Part shown: piece by piece, positions 15,202 through 24,775 of the stretch
How positions within the stretch are numbered: the first letter of the stretch is position 1
Layout of the letters: every line of letters starts with the position of its first letter
NCBI RefSeq assembly: GCF_030378165.1
Contig: NZ_CP119766.1
Coordinates: 248,001 to 312,000 of the forward strand
Reading direction: 5' to 3'
Source of the DNA: Flavobacterium panacagri
GTDB lineage: Bacteria > Bacteroidota > Bacteroidia > Flavobacteriales > Flavobacteriaceae
DNA: 64,000 nt
Notes under the pieces: generated by a model
The model's database searches: none
What the model was told of the DNA's origin: nothing
Seen by the model: only the letters and a program-made list of their open reading frames with translations
Program-made: the position numbers and the translations under genes

Positions 15202-17307
15202 TTAAAGATTAAGGTTATATGCTAATTTTAAAAAGTAAGAACGTCCGTATGCAAGCATTACATCTGAACCTGAAGCATGAGCTCCTGTATTGGCATTCGT
15301 TCTGTTTACATTAACTATGTTAAAAATATTTCTAGCGCCAAGGGTAACTTCTAAATGATTTTTGAAGAAATTTTGTCTAATTGAAGCATCAAGCCAGTTA
15401 CTTGGGGCAACTTCAGACAAAACAAAACCAGAACTTCCTTCGGTAAATTGCTGTGCTTTTCCGTTGTATTTATAATATCCCGAAACAACTGTTTTCCATT
15501 TTGGAAACATATAAGAAACGCTTGCGTTTAAATTTAAAGTGTACAAAAATTCATCACTCATACCGTTATTTCCACTATCAATATTTTGAGAAACCCCAGC
15601 TAAAGTAGCACCAATATTAAAAGTCAGATTATCCAACCTAAACTGATTGGTTGAAGAAAAGTTCCACATCCTGTATTTACTAATATTGATAAATTGATAC
15701 ATCGGACTTCCTGTGTCTGGATTATCTCCAACAAACGCCTGATCAATTTTATCTTTTAAATCTAAATAACTTCCAGCAAATGTATTTGCCATTTGTAATC
15801 CAGAAGAAAAGGCTGTTATTTTTTTGACACTCACTTCATAAGAAGTACTTTTTTCAGGAACTAAATTTTCATTCCCCACAAAAAAGTGGCCATCGAAAAT
15901 TTGTTTTGAATATAATTCGTTAAAATTTGGCGTTCTAAATCCAGTACCAAAAGAACCTCTTAATTCCAAGCCTTTATCAAATAAATATCTCAAAGCAATT
16001 GAGGAAGCGTATTGATTGTCAAATTTTGACTGGGCAGAAAAACGTAATCCTGGTTTTATAGAAAATCGTTCTGTCGCTAAAATTTCTGCAGAAGCGAAGA
16101 AATCATAGTTTTCCAATGTTTTTTGAATCGGAACATAAACTTTGTTTGCCTCCTGAACTAGAGAAAAACCTTGATTGTTTACAAATTCGTATCCTAACTG
16201 AAAATCTAATGTTTTACTTTCAAAAAAGTTATTGAATGTCCCCATCGAAGAAAGCACTTCCATCGATTGGTCTTTTACTTTCACATTAAGTGATTCGTCT
16301 CTGGTATATAAATTATATCTAAAATCTTCAATATCTCTTTCTTGCTTTTGATGTGTAACGGTAATATTATAATTTACTTGCGAAAACATTTTACCAATAG
16401 CATTCAAATTATTAAAATATCGATTTGTAAAATACCTGCTATCTTCAGCATAACGATAAGCGGTAGTATTAAAACCAGATTGCACAGTACTATTATAATA
16501 ATCTACATCTTCGTCTAAAAATTCAAATCGGTAAAAAAGACGGAAATTACCTTTTTGATACGAAATCAAAGCTGTACCATTTAATTGTTCTTTTGGCAAC
16601 CAGCTGTATCCTCTAGTACCATCATTTTCTATATAATTTTTGCCGTTCTTATCTCCTAAATAGCCCTGAAAATCATTTCTATTAATTCCGGCGCTTACAT
16701 ACCAATTTTCACTAAAAGTATGTCCAATGCGCAAATTCTGAATATGTCTTCCTTTGTCAAAAAGAGAATATTCGTTACCAACTGTTTCTTCTTGAGCTGC
16801 AACATTAATATCCCATTTATACTGAGAATATTTTTTTGTAATAATATTAAGAACACCGCTTACTGCATTTGCTCCATAAACAACTCCCATTGCACCTTCT
16901 ACAATCTCGATACGTTCTACATCATTAAGGTTAATTTGAGAAAGGTCAGTATTGTTTCCTAATCCGCCCTCGTTAACCAATGGAACATTATCAACCAAAA
17001 TTTTAAAATATTGAGCATCCAATCCAAATAACGAAACCGTCGAACGACCACTTGTCCCACTTGGTGTAACTGTAATATTTAAATATTGATTTAACACATC
17101 TGATAAATTATTTGCTGCTAAATTCTTGATATCCTTATTAGAAATAACTCGAACATTGTATACTGACTTTTTTATAGATTGAGGCTCGATTTGACCAGTT
17201 ACAACCACCTCTGAAAGTTTTTCATGCGATTTTATGGTATCTTTCTGCTGAGCAAAAGAATATGCACTTAATAACAGCACAGCGAAAAGGGTAATTTTAA
17301 TTTTCAT
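15202..17307 (-). CDS. TonB-dependent outer-membrane receptor, HmuR-like (probable haem receptor)
   Basis: This 701-residue protein has a signal peptide (MKIKITLFAVLLLSAYSFAQ), a TonB-box-like segment SEVVVTGQ, a plug domain (residues about 45-150, with VNEGGLGNNTDLSQINLNDVERIEIVEGAMGVVYGANA features) and a 22-strand barrel ending with a C-terminal aromatic-rich strand. The barrel segment FRTPNFNELY followed by NENLVPEKS resembles the FRAP/NPDL region of haem receptors. It is the first gene of the haem operon and is divergent from a DUF6607-like gene across a 105-base regulatory region. Confidence 0.85.
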   Translation of the reverse strand: MKIKITLFAVLLLSAYSFAQQKDTIKSHEKLSEVVVTGQIEPQSIKKSVYNVRVISNKDIKNLAANNLSDVLNQYLNITVTPSGTSGRSTVSLFGLDAQYFKILVDNVPLVNEGGLGNNTDLSQINLNDVERIEIVEGAMGVVYGANAVSGVLNIITKKYSQYKWDINVAAQEETVGNEYSLFDKGRHIQNLRIGHTFSENWYVSAGINRNDFQGYLGDKNGKNYIENDGTRGYSWLPKEQLNGTALISYQKGNFRLFYRFEFLDEDVDYYNSTVQSGFNTTAYRYAEDSRYFTNRYFNNLNAIGKMFSQVNYNITVTHQKQERDIEDFRYNLYTRDESLNVKVKDQSMEVLSSMGTFNNFFESKTLDFQLGYEFVNNQGFSLVQEANKVYVPIQKTLENYDFFASAEILATERFSIKPGLRFSAQSKFDNQYASSIALRYLFDKGLELRGSFGTGFRTPNFNELYSKQIFDGHFFVGNENLVPEKSTSYEVSVKKITAFSSGLQMANTFAGSYLDLKDKIDQAFVGDNPDTGSPMYQFINISKYRMWNFSSTNQFRLDNLTFNIGATLAGVSQNIDSGNNGMSDEFLYTLNLNASVSYMFPKWKTVVSGYYKYNGKAQQFTEGSSGFVLSEVAPSNWLDASIRQNFFKNHLEVTLGARNIFNIVNVNRTNANTGAHASGSDVMLAYGRSYFLKLAYNLNL

Positions 17308-17335
17308 TATTTTTATTGAGTCTTAATAATCGATG

Positions 17336-17343
17336 CAAATATA
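17336..17343 (-). promoter_or_regulatory. -7 element for the TonB receptor/HmuY operon
   Basis: The minus strand reads TATATTTG. A 7-bp inverted repeat, AATAATC (17325-17331) and GATTATT (17345-17351), surrounds it and could be a repressor site. No clear TTG at -33 is seen. Confidence 0.45.
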
Positions 17344-17356
17344 TGATTATTTTTAA

Positions 17357-17383
17357 TTGTTCTAAATTAAATTTATATATTTG
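17357..17383 (+). promoter_or_regulatory. Promoter of the DUF6607-like gene
   Basis: TTG (17357-17359), 16 bases, then TATATTTG (17376-17383). It uses the same -7 octamer as the divergent promoter at 17336-17343, the two being mirror images about 30 bases apart. Confidence 0.5.
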
Positions 17384-17412
17384 CAAAAAATTTAAAAACA
17401 AAACAATAAGTT

Positions 17413-18315
17413 ATGATTTCAAAAAGCCTTTTAATGTCAGCCGCTGTGGCTTTAACATGCAGTCTTGGTTTTAGTCAGGACAAAAAACAACAAGATATTA
17501 AGTCTATTAAATCAATGTGCGGTTGTTATGAAGTGAAATTTAATTTCACTGAGACATTCTCATATCCAAAAGACTCTCTTACTTATAAACCATCTGAAAC
17601 TAAACATGAATCGGCTTTAGAATGGGTACAGTTATTAGAGGATACTCCTAACAAAATTGTTATGCAGCACTTACTTATTGTAAGTCCTGAAATGATTATC
17701 AAACACTGGAGACAAGACTGGCTTTACGAAAACACAGACTTATATAGTTTTGACAAAGGAAATTCTTGGAAATACAAAAAATTAGACAAGAAAGCGGTTA
17801 AAGGACAATGGACTCAAAAAGTATATCAAGTAGATGACAGCCCTCGTTACGAAGGTTCTTCAACTTGGGTACATGTTGATGGAAAAGATTACTGGGCGAA
17901 CGTTGCAGATGCTCCACTTCCTAGAAGAGAGCAGACAAAACGTAACGATTACAATGTTTTAAAAAGAAGAAACATTCACGAAATCACAGCAACAGGATGG
18001 AATCATGAGCAAGACAACGATAAATTGGTTCGTGACGATGCTGGAAAAGATGTATTGTTAGCACAAGAAAAAGGATTTGATGTTTATACTAAAGTAGATG
18101 ACTCTAAATGTATTGCTGGACAAAAATGGTGGGCAGCAAACAATGTACTTTGGAAAAACGTTCGCGATAAATGGCAGACTCTTTTTGACAGACATAAAGA
18201 TTTAAACTTAGAAGCTAAAGTAGACAGAAAAGCGCTTTACTCTCTATTATTTGATTTAAAACCAGATACTGCAAAAGCAGAAACAGATAAAATCATTGAC
18301 AAATTTGTTAAGTAA
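17413..18315 (+). CDS. Secreted DUF6607-like protein of the haem cluster
   Basis: This 300-residue protein has a signal peptide (MISKSLLMSAAVALTCSLGFSQ) and then a soluble domain with an early CGCYEVKFNFTETFSYP motif and many conserved-looking tryptophans (LEWVQLLED, SSTWVHVDGKDYWANVAD, KWWAANN). It agrees with my memory of DUF6607, a family of unknown function often found next to HmuY and its receptor in Flavobacteria. The divergent, mirror-image promoters suggest co-regulation with haem uptake. Periplasmic haem handling is a reasonable guess, no more. Confidence 0.7.
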   Translation: MISKSLLMSAAVALTCSLGFSQDKKQQDIKSIKSMCGCYEVKFNFTETFSYPKDSLTYKPSETKHESALEWVQLLEDTPNKIVMQHLLIVSPEMIIKHWRQDWLYENTDLYSFDKGNSWKYKKLDKKAVKGQWTQKVYQVDDSPRYEGSSTWVHVDGKDYWANVADAPLPRREQTKRNDYNVLKRRNIHEITATGWNHEQDNDKLVRDDAGKDVLLAQEKGFDVYTKVDDSKCIAGQKWWAANNVLWKNVRDKWQTLFDRHKDLNLEAKVDRKALYSLLFDLKPDTAKAETDKIIDKFVK

Positions 18316-18332
18316 TTAGAATTAGTTGTTAT

Positions 18333-18368
18333 AAAAAGGCCGGAAGTTTTGAGACTTCCGGCCTTTTT
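18333..18368. terminator. Strong bidirectional terminator
   Basis: A 15-bp perfect stem (18333-18347 with 18354-18368), GC-rich in the middle (GGCCGGAAGT) with the loop TTTGAG, flanked by A and T runs. It ends the DUF6607-like gene and serves the convergent SusD gene. Confidence 0.9.
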
Positions 18369-18394
18369 TTGTTTAAATAATTTATAGAATACTA

Positions 18395-19852
18395 TTATCT
18401 AGTTCCTCCAGCCCACCAAACGTTTTCTTTGTAAACATAGGTACCATCTCCAAATGCTGCTTGTACATTCTTGTTAGCAGATACATCTGAATTTCCATAT
18501 GACAATCTAAGTGGAAACTTAGTCGCATTAAGTGGATTTGCCAATTGAATTGGATGGGCTGCGGCTGATCCATACATTGCTAATAAACGTCTGTAGTCAT
18601 TGTAGGCTTCAACAGCCTCTTCTTCATAAAATGAAAAATATTTTTGCACCGCAATCTCTTTCAATAAACCAGCATTAGTTGAAATGTTTAAACCAGCAAC
18701 ATAACTAGCAGCATCTGTAGTTGAAAAATTAATAGATTGAGCTTTGTTAAAAGCTGCATTTACAGCCGCCGTTAAACTAGCAGTACTTGTAACACTCGCT
18801 GATTTTCTAGCCTCTGCTTCAGCCTTGATAAATAACAGTTCGTGATAGCTTAACATATATATAGGATTAGTTTTGTTTAGTAAGGCTGAATACGAATAAT
18901 TTTGGCTTTGCGGGCTAACACCATTTTCATAAAATTCGTATGTCAATGGAGCTCCACTTGATTTACTAATTTTTTGAAAATAACCTGTAGCACGTGGGTC
19001 ATTTGGTCTAGCATTTAACTTGTCTGACAAACTTTTACTAGAAAATAAATATCCTCTCGCAATTTTTAATTGATAAAAAGGATTTGGAATACCACTATTT
19101 ACCATCTTAAATTCTTCACTTTTATTTGTAAATGACTTACTCACATAAGTTAAAACTTTATCATAATCAGGAGATTTAAAAGAAAGATGTAGTGTATAAC
19201 GAGCCAATAATCCATTAGCCGCTTTTATCCATTTTGAATTACTACCACCATATATTAAATCCTGAGTCCCTAAAGTTGGATAAGTAGATGTTTTTTCCAA
19301 ATTTACAATGGCATCTTGCAACGTTGCAAAAATTGTTTTATATAGGTCTTCCTGACGATCCAGTTTAGGTGTGTAATACACTCCTGGCTGAAAAGCCTCA
19401 GAGAAAGGAACATCTCCATACATATCTGTCAACAAAGCTAAATTATAAGCATATAGAATTTGTGCAATTCCTAATGTCGTATAGTTCCCTTTTTCTGTAC
19501 CAGTTGTACATTTGTCGATAATAGTCTTTAAATTGTACATCGTTGAATATTGATTGACCCAAGAATTATTATAAGTCGTTGCACTTTGGGGTTCCCCATT
19601 TCTTGTCTCAGCATTATACATTTGACCAGAACCTCCTGCGCTTAATTCAACATAAATACCTGTATAAAAAGCTAAATCTGACCCCGTATTACTAAACGCC
19701 GTGCTCGTCATTGCATCAGTGATAGCAAAACGAGTAGCCACATTTACTGGTTTATTTACGTTTTTGTTAATGTCATCCATTTTATCTTCAGAACAAGAAT
19801 TTAAAGAAATTGACGCCATCACCAAAAGTAATATGACTTTATATTTTTTCAT
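18395..19852 (-). CDS. SusD/RagB-family nutrient-binding lipoprotein
   Basis: This 485-residue protein has a lipobox ending LNSC (C20) and the alpha-helical TPR-like architecture of SusD proteins: an N-terminal NVNKPVNVATRFAITDAMTS segment, TDMYGDVPFSEAFQPG (the conserved YGDVP motif), KWIKAANGLLARYTLHL, and late ELLFIKAEAEAR. It belongs to the SusD_2-type branch. It binds oligomeric nutrients at the cell surface and acts as a lid on its SusC partner, whose gene is 16 bases upstream. The substrate is unknown. The last residues VYKENVWWAGGTR are typical of the branch. Confidence 0.93.
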   Translation of the reverse strand: MKKYKVILLLVMASISLNSCSEDKMDDINKNVNKPVNVATRFAITDAMTSTAFSNTGSDLAFYTGIYVELSAGGSGQMYNAETRNGEPQSATTYNNSWVNQYSTMYNLKTIIDKCTTGTEKGNYTTLGIAQILYAYNLALLTDMYGDVPFSEAFQPGVYYTPKLDRQEDLYKTIFATLQDAIVNLEKTSTYPTLGTQDLIYGGSNSKWIKAANGLLARYTLHLSFKSPDYDKVLTYVSKSFTNKSEEFKMVNSGIPNPFYQLKIARGYLFSSKSLSDKLNARPNDPRATGYFQKISKSSGAPLTYEFYENGVSPQSQNYSYSALLNKTNPIYMLSYHELLFIKAEAEARKSASVTSTASLTAAVNAAFNKAQSINFSTTDAASYVAGLNISTNAGLLKEIAVQKYFSFYEEEAVEAYNDYRRLLAMYGSAAAHPIQLANPLNATKFPLRLSYGNSDVSANKNVQAAFGDGTYVYKENVWWAGGTR

Positions 19853-19868
19853 GATTTTTTGAATTATA

Positions 19869-22800
19869 TTAATTAATTGTTAGATTCAATCCAACTCCAA
19901 TACTTGTAGTTTGCGGAACAGATAATCTTTCAAAACCACCAGCCATGTTGTTGTTTCCTTGTGATGCTTCTGGATCTAAATTTGGCATTTTAGCCCACAA
20001 TAAGACATTTCTTGCGAATGCAGAAACACGTAAATCTAGGCTTGTTGAAAATTTTGGAAGCGTATACCCTAAAGATAATTCTCTTAGTTTTACGAAAGAA
20101 GCATCATATATTGCTGTTTCAGCAATGTTCGAATTTACATTATACATTAATTCTTTTGTAATAGCTTTTGTATTAGGCTGTCCATTTGCAGTAACACCTT
20201 CCTGAACCACTAATTCTTCACGATTTAGTGTTTTAGTACTTAATCCGTAAAGATCTAACAATGAATTTGTACCGCTATACATTACCCCACCATTTTTCCA
20301 ATCAAAAGTTGCAGCAAGAGTCAATTTTTTGTATCTAAAAGAGGTTGTGCCTCCTAAGTTGAATTTCGGAGCTACCTCTCCAAGTGATTTAGTGTCTCCA
20401 GTCACAGCCTTTCCATTATCGTCAACCAAAATATTTCCTTTATCATCTCTTGCAAAAGCTGATCCGTATACAACAGGATAACGCTCTCCTATACTAGCCC
20501 TAATTTGTGGTGTTACAAATCCTCCTAAGAAAATATTTTGCACCCCTTCTTTTAATTCATCCACATAATTGTCTATTTTGGTAAAGTTTGCTGATATTGT
20601 CCAATCAAAATCTTTAGATCTAATTGGAGAAACACTAACTACTAATTCATGACTGTTTGTATGAACTTTTCCTCCATTCATTACTAAGCTTGAAGCTCCT
20701 GTTGAACCTGCCAAAGGCACACTAAAAATCTGGTCAATTATATTTTGTCTAGCGTAGGTATAATCGATACTTACACGATCATTAAAAAATCGAAATTCAC
20801 CGCCTACTTCATAAGATCTTGTATTTTGAGGTCTTAAGTTGGGGTCATACATTACTCCGTAAGGCGTGTATGAATTTACACCAGTAAGAGGGTAAGTTAT
20901 AGGTGCACTTCCCCAAAATCCTCCTCCATAAACTGGTGTCGAATAGTAATTTTGCTTATAAACTGCTGGCTGACCTACTTCAGCCCAAGATGCTCTAAGT
21001 TTTGCAAATGATAAGGTTGGGTTTCCTTTTAGACCTTCCAATTCAGTTAATACAACCCCTAATGATATAGAAGGATATACAAATGAACGGTTATTTCGCG
21101 GCATTGACGACACTACATCTTTTCTTAAAGTACCGCCTAAATAAATAAAGTTTTTGTATGAAAGATTCAAATTTCCAAACAAACCAACGGTTCTGTTTTT
21201 ATCAATGTTATCTATGTCAACATTTTGCTGTGTATTAGCTAAATTAGGCCAGCCGCCAAAATTAAGATCATATCCTTCCATTTCGTAACTCTTTTCGTAT
21301 CTGTCATTGATTTCATTACCTACCAAAGCAGCTAAATTTAAATCGTCTGAAATCTTATATTCATAATTTGCTGTGAATAATGAATTTATTGTTCTGGATG
21401 TAATTCCATAAAGATCTAAATAACCTGCTGTAGTCTGCTTATTCCCATATTCATCTATATCTCTATAATTAGTGGTGTAAGCATCAGCACCAAGCTGGTA
21501 TCGAAATGATAGTTTATGTTTTCCATCCATTGAGATATTTGGAGTAAATTCAACGTAACTGTTTCCGAAAAAACGATCCGTTTGTTCGTCATGTATATTG
21601 TGAGCAGCTGCCCAATATGGGTTATTGAATCCAGTTGTTCTGTAATAAATTTGTTTGTATGGGTCTCCTGGGCTTTCGTATCCGTTTCCTTTCATATCAT
21701 AACTTATTGGACTTGCAAATGCACCTGCAACAGATGAATCATTTGCACCAGTAGCTTTTTCAGTTTTACTGGTAACATAGTTCCCAACAAATCCTGTTTT
21801 CCATGTGTCTGATAATTTCGTGCTAAAGGCTGCTCTTGCATTATAACGTGTATAACCAGTAGCAGGTACAAAACCATCTTGGTTAGTTGAACCCAAACTA
21901 AAAGCATAATTAGATTTATCTGTTGCTTGTGTCAAGCTAAAAGAGTTATTTACAGTAGTTCCAGTTTTAAAATAAGCACCAAAATTATCATATACTCTTG
22001 GTGTTACCCACGGATCTAGACCTGCTGCTGCTCTTTGTGGTACATAATATTTGCCTGCATGAGCTGTTACATCTCCACCATTCACAGCATTGGCAACATT
22101 ACCTCCATATGATTTATCATTTGGCAACTCAGAAATTTTTGGTCCCCAAGACAATGAATTTGTTGGACCATATACGCCATTTGTTCCTTGCGCATATTGA
22201 TCTTGAAAATCAATCTTTCTTGACACATTTTCAGCAGACATTGAGCTAGAGAAATTTATGATAGGTTTTCCACTTTTTGAAGCCCCTTTACCGCTTTTTG
22301 TTGTAATTACAACTACTCCATTTGTAGCTCTAAGTCCATAAAGTGCTGATGCCGCTTGTCCTTTTAAAATATTGATAGATTCAATATCCTCTGGATCAAT
22401 ATCTGCAGCCCTGTTTGAACTGTCCGAACCTGTCACACTGCTTCCAGTACTAACATCAGCTGTTGAAGCTACTGGCATACCATCAATTACATATAAGGGA
22501 GTGTTGTCTCCTGTAAATGAACGAGCTCCACGAATAACAATTCGGGAAGAAGCGCCAGGCGCACCACTTGAAGGTGTAATATTAACTCCTGCTAATTTTC
22601 CTTGAAGAGCACCAGCTAAGCTATTATTGTTTGCTTTTGTTAATTCATCAGCTTTAATTTCTTGAGTAGCATATCCTAATGCTTTTTTCTCTTTCTTAAT
22701 CCCTAAAGCTGTTACAACAACACCTTCTAATTCCTGCGCTCCAGCATCCAACATTTTCACATTAATAGTTGAAGCACTTGCTAGAACTTCCTGAGTTTGC

Positions 22801-23033
22801 ATTCCAATATAACTAAATACTAAAGTCTGATTGGAAGCAGCATTAATAGTATACTTTCCATCAAAATCAGTTTGAGCTCCTGATTTTGTTCCCTTGACCA
22901 AAACGCTAACACCTGGTAAAGGCATTCCTGAATTGTCTGAGACCGTTCCTGTAATTTTTCTTTGCTGTGCAAATGCAAATTGCATTGCAAAAACAAAAAA
23001 AAGCACGATTAATCCTTTTAAGTTTTGTTTCAT
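19869..23033 (-). CDS. SusC/RagA-family TonB-linked outer-membrane transporter
   Basis: This 1054-residue protein has a signal peptide (residues 1-22), a CarboxypepD_reg-like domain (KITGTVSDNSGMPLPGVSVLVKG, about 26-105), a TonB box region (LEGVVVTALG), a plug with the family motifs GKLAGVNITPSSGAPG and NILKGQAASALYGLRATNGVVVITTK, and a large C-terminal barrel ending in a strand with SIGVGLNLTIN. It imports nutrients bound by SusD using TonB energy. No glycosidase, peptidase, anti-sigma/ECF pair or hybrid sensor lies next to it, so the substrate cannot be inferred from context. Confidence 0.95.
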   Translation of the reverse strand: MKQNLKGLIVLFFVFAMQFAFAQQRKITGTVSDNSGMPLPGVSVLVKGTKSGAQTDFDGKYTINAASNQTLVFSYIGMQTQEVLASASTINVKMLDAGAQELEGVVVTALGIKKEKKALGYATQEIKADELTKANNNSLAGALQGKLAGVNITPSSGAPGASSRIVIRGARSFTGDNTPLYVIDGMPVASTADVSTGSSVTGSDSSNRAADIDPEDIESINILKGQAASALYGLRATNGVVVITTKSGKGASKSGKPIINFSSSMSAENVSRKIDFQDQYAQGTNGVYGPTNSLSWGPKISELPNDKSYGGNVANAVNGGDVTAHAGKYYVPQRAAAGLDPWVTPRVYDNFGAYFKTGTTVNNSFSLTQATDKSNYAFSLGSTNQDGFVPATGYTRYNARAAFSTKLSDTWKTGFVGNYVTSKTEKATGANDSSVAGAFASPISYDMKGNGYESPGDPYKQIYYRTTGFNNPYWAAAHNIHDEQTDRFFGNSYVEFTPNISMDGKHKLSFRYQLGADAYTTNYRDIDEYGNKQTTAGYLDLYGITSRTINSLFTANYEYKISDDLNLAALVGNEINDRYEKSYEMEGYDLNFGGWPNLANTQQNVDIDNIDKNRTVGLFGNLNLSYKNFIYLGGTLRKDVVSSMPRNNRSFVYPSISLGVVLTELEGLKGNPTLSFAKLRASWAEVGQPAVYKQNYYSTPVYGGGFWGSAPITYPLTGVNSYTPYGVMYDPNLRPQNTRSYEVGGEFRFFNDRVSIDYTYARQNIIDQIFSVPLAGSTGASSLVMNGGKVHTNSHELVVSVSPIRSKDFDWTISANFTKIDNYVDELKEGVQNIFLGGFVTPQIRASIGERYPVVYGSAFARDDKGNILVDDNGKAVTGDTKSLGEVAPKFNLGGTTSFRYKKLTLAATFDWKNGGVMYSGTNSLLDLYGLSTKTLNREELVVQEGVTANGQPNTKAITKELMYNVNSNIAETAIYDASFVKLRELSLGYTLPKFSTSLDLRVSAFARNVLLWAKMPNLDPEASQGNNNMAGGFERLSVPQTTSIGVGLNLTIN

Positions 23034-23286
23034 TATTTTTTTGTTTTGAGTTATTAAGGGCGAACTTAAAAATTTAAAATAATTTTAACAAGAATTATAC
23101 AGTATTTAACATTACTAAATGAAATATTTATACTACAAATAATCAACAAGAGCGTTTGAAAAATAAAAAATAACTTACATAAAATGTAAAAAAGAAGAAA
23201 AAGTGGAGAGAATTTAGAAATTAGCTGCTATTACGCTAATTCTTTCTTGAAATTCTTACAGAGTAGAAATGAATATTTTAAAAGCT

Positions 23287-23314
23287 AAAAAAACCGTCTA
23301 AAAATTTTAGACGG
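23287..23314 (-). terminator. Terminator downstream of a possible small gene
   Basis: CCGTCTAAAA (23294-23303) and TTTTAGACGG (23305-23314) flank one A. Seven A at 23287-23293 form the U-run on the minus strand. It lies 20 bases after the stop of the small ORF at 23335 and upstream of susC, so it serves transcripts that come from 23335 or beyond, not susC. Confidence 0.7.
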
Positions 23315-23334
23315 CCTTTTAATCCCTTACCATT

Positions 23335-23592
23335 TTAGACTAAATGGGCTACTAATTCAAAATAATCAAAAATGGCTATAGGAAAATATGTTCTACTTAT
23401 TAGTGTCCAGATAACAAAGGCAACAATACTCCATTTGGAGAATTGCATTGCGTGTGCGATTAAAGGCCAAAAGAAATCTAAACCCAAGAAGAAATAAACT
23501 TTACAATATTTGAGGAGTGGTATATTGTCTTTGGAATTATTGGGCAAACATAAATAAATCAAACGTAGTTTCCTACAAAAAACAATAGTCAA
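23335..23592 (-). CDS. Possible small membrane protein or gene remnant
   Basis: An 85-codon frame starts at a TTG and has no ATG until residue 48. It encodes two hydrophobic segments (KVYFFLGLDFFWPLIAHAMQF and WSIVAFVIWTLISRTYFPIAIF). I recognise no family. The case for it is the intrinsic terminator placed just after its stop on the same strand; against it are the non-ATG start and the high-AT coding style. It could be the end of a decayed membrane-protein gene. The remaining spacer between susC and the 23719 gene holds nothing else that I can see. Confidence 0.25.
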   Translation of the reverse strand: MTIVFCRKLRLIYLCLPNNSKDNIPLLKYCKVYFFLGLDFFWPLIAHAMQFSKWSIVAFVIWTLISRTYFPIAIFDYFELVAHLV

Positions 23593-23651
23593 TATTTAAA
23601 TATGTCTTATATTAATACTTTGTACACTTTTAGAGGAATTCTCAGAAAACA

Positions 23652-23682
23652 AAAAGCCGATAGTAAATAACTATCGGCTTTT
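23652..23682. terminator. Terminator of the 23719 gene
   Basis: A 13-bp perfect stem (23652-23664 with 23670-23682, AAAAGCCGATAGT and its complement), loop AAATA, with A and T runs outside. It lies 37 bases after the stop. Confidence 0.85.
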
Positions 23683-23718
23683 CAATTATAATATTAAATG
23701 AATCTCTAGTAAACAGTA

Positions 23719-24429
23719 TTATTTAGATTCTGCACATTCAGAAAAAGTAATCGCATGTTTAGTCAAATCTGTCCATTTTGGTTCTGGAGTTGATGAGATC
23801 AATTTATCACATCCTCCCCATAATGGTGCAAATTCTTTTTTGTATTCTTTTTTCTTTAATAAAAATGCTGGTGAATCTTTTTTAGCAACGTAGTAAGATT
23901 TAGCATCTCCTCCAATAAATTTAACTCCACCAACTCCTAAAGATGTAGTTTCTTTTGCATGTGGGTCACAGTAAATTTTAATTTCTTTACTGAATGCAGG
24001 GTTTAATAACTGCATTAATAGTTTTGAAGTTTTTTTCTTAATTTTCACATCAGCTGTTTCAAAATAAGCATAACCTTCTTTAATGTATTCTTGGTTCAAT
24101 TGATCATCATTCCATTGTTTAAAATCTGAAATAAAATCAAGTTTTTTAGCAAAGTTATCCAATCCACTTGGTGGTAAGTACATATGTTTGATATCCTCTG
24201 GTTTCAATTTGTGTTTTTTTCCAGCTGCATCTTGTAATTTGATAAATTCAATTAATCCCTTGTCTCTATCAATATCTCTGATAGTTCCGCTAAGCTCTGT
24301 TCCATCTGCCAGGGTAATGTAAGCTGTTTTATTGTGTGAAAATCCATAAGATGGATTAATTAAATCTTGAGCATTGATTGCAGTAAATGCAAAAAATAGC
24401 ATCATTAATAGTAAAGGTTTTTTCATCAT
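23719..24429 (-). CDS. Secreted protein of unknown function
   Basis: This 236-residue protein has a signal peptide (MMKKPLLLMMLFFAFTAINAQ) and no lipobox. A beta-rich stretch (TAYITLADGTELSGTIRDIDRDKGLIEFIKL) is followed by a lysine-rich region (AAGKKHKLKPEDIKHMYLPP) and a C-terminal part with two cysteines that could pair (WGGCDKLISS and TFSECAES). I do not recognise the family. It is a single gene with a strong terminator and no partner. Flavobacterial proteins of this kind are usually periplasmic or outer-membrane associated, but no function can be assigned. Confidence 0.6.
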   Translation of the reverse strand: MMKKPLLLMMLFFAFTAINAQDLINPSYGFSHNKTAYITLADGTELSGTIRDIDRDKGLIEFIKLQDAAGKKHKLKPEDIKHMYLPPSGLDNFAKKLDFISDFKQWNDDQLNQEYIKEGYAYFETADVKIKKKTSKLLMQLLNPAFSKEIKIYCDPHAKETTSLGVGGVKFIGGDAKSYYVAKKDSPAFLLKKKEYKKEFAPLWGGCDKLISSTPEPKWTDLTKHAITFSECAESK

Positions 24430-24713
24430 TATTTTGGGTTTAAAATTGTGCCTACTCTCACGATTTTCGGCTTCCTCGATTATTTTTAAAGTAAAAAAAA
24501 AATATCACACCTTGATTTTACTGGCCTACAAAGGTTTTTTTATCAGAAAATTTTTCACTGTAAACATAATTATAAAAATGATACTTACAAATCTTACTAA
24601 CTCTTTTTTACACGAAAATTCATTCACTTAAATACTTAACAATCTCCTGACGATAACTTGATTTTTTCTAAACTTAAATCATTAAAATTCTATCTTAATT
24701 TCTGTTTCTGATC
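24430..24713. other. Spacer with no recognised gene
   Basis: This 284-base AT-rich spacer between the 23719 gene and the argS terminator contains no ORF with a plausible start and no clear TAnnTTTG promoter. It must hold the promoter of the minus-strand gene at 24429, but I cannot place it. Confidence 0.4.
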
Positions 24714-24750
24714 AAAAAAAAAAAGCCGATAATTATTATAATTATCGGCT
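24714..24750. terminator. argS terminator
   Basis: AGCCGATAAT (24724-24733) pairs with ATTATCGGCT (24741-24750). A long A-run on the left and a T-run on the right make it bidirectional. Confidence 0.85.
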
Positions 24751-24775
24751 CTTTTTTTTTTTAAGATATAAAAAA

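Noticed and set aside
18395..23033. Polysaccharide utilisation locus
   Set aside because: Only the SusC/SusD pair is present. Without enzymes or regulators the PUL label and any substrate would be a guess.
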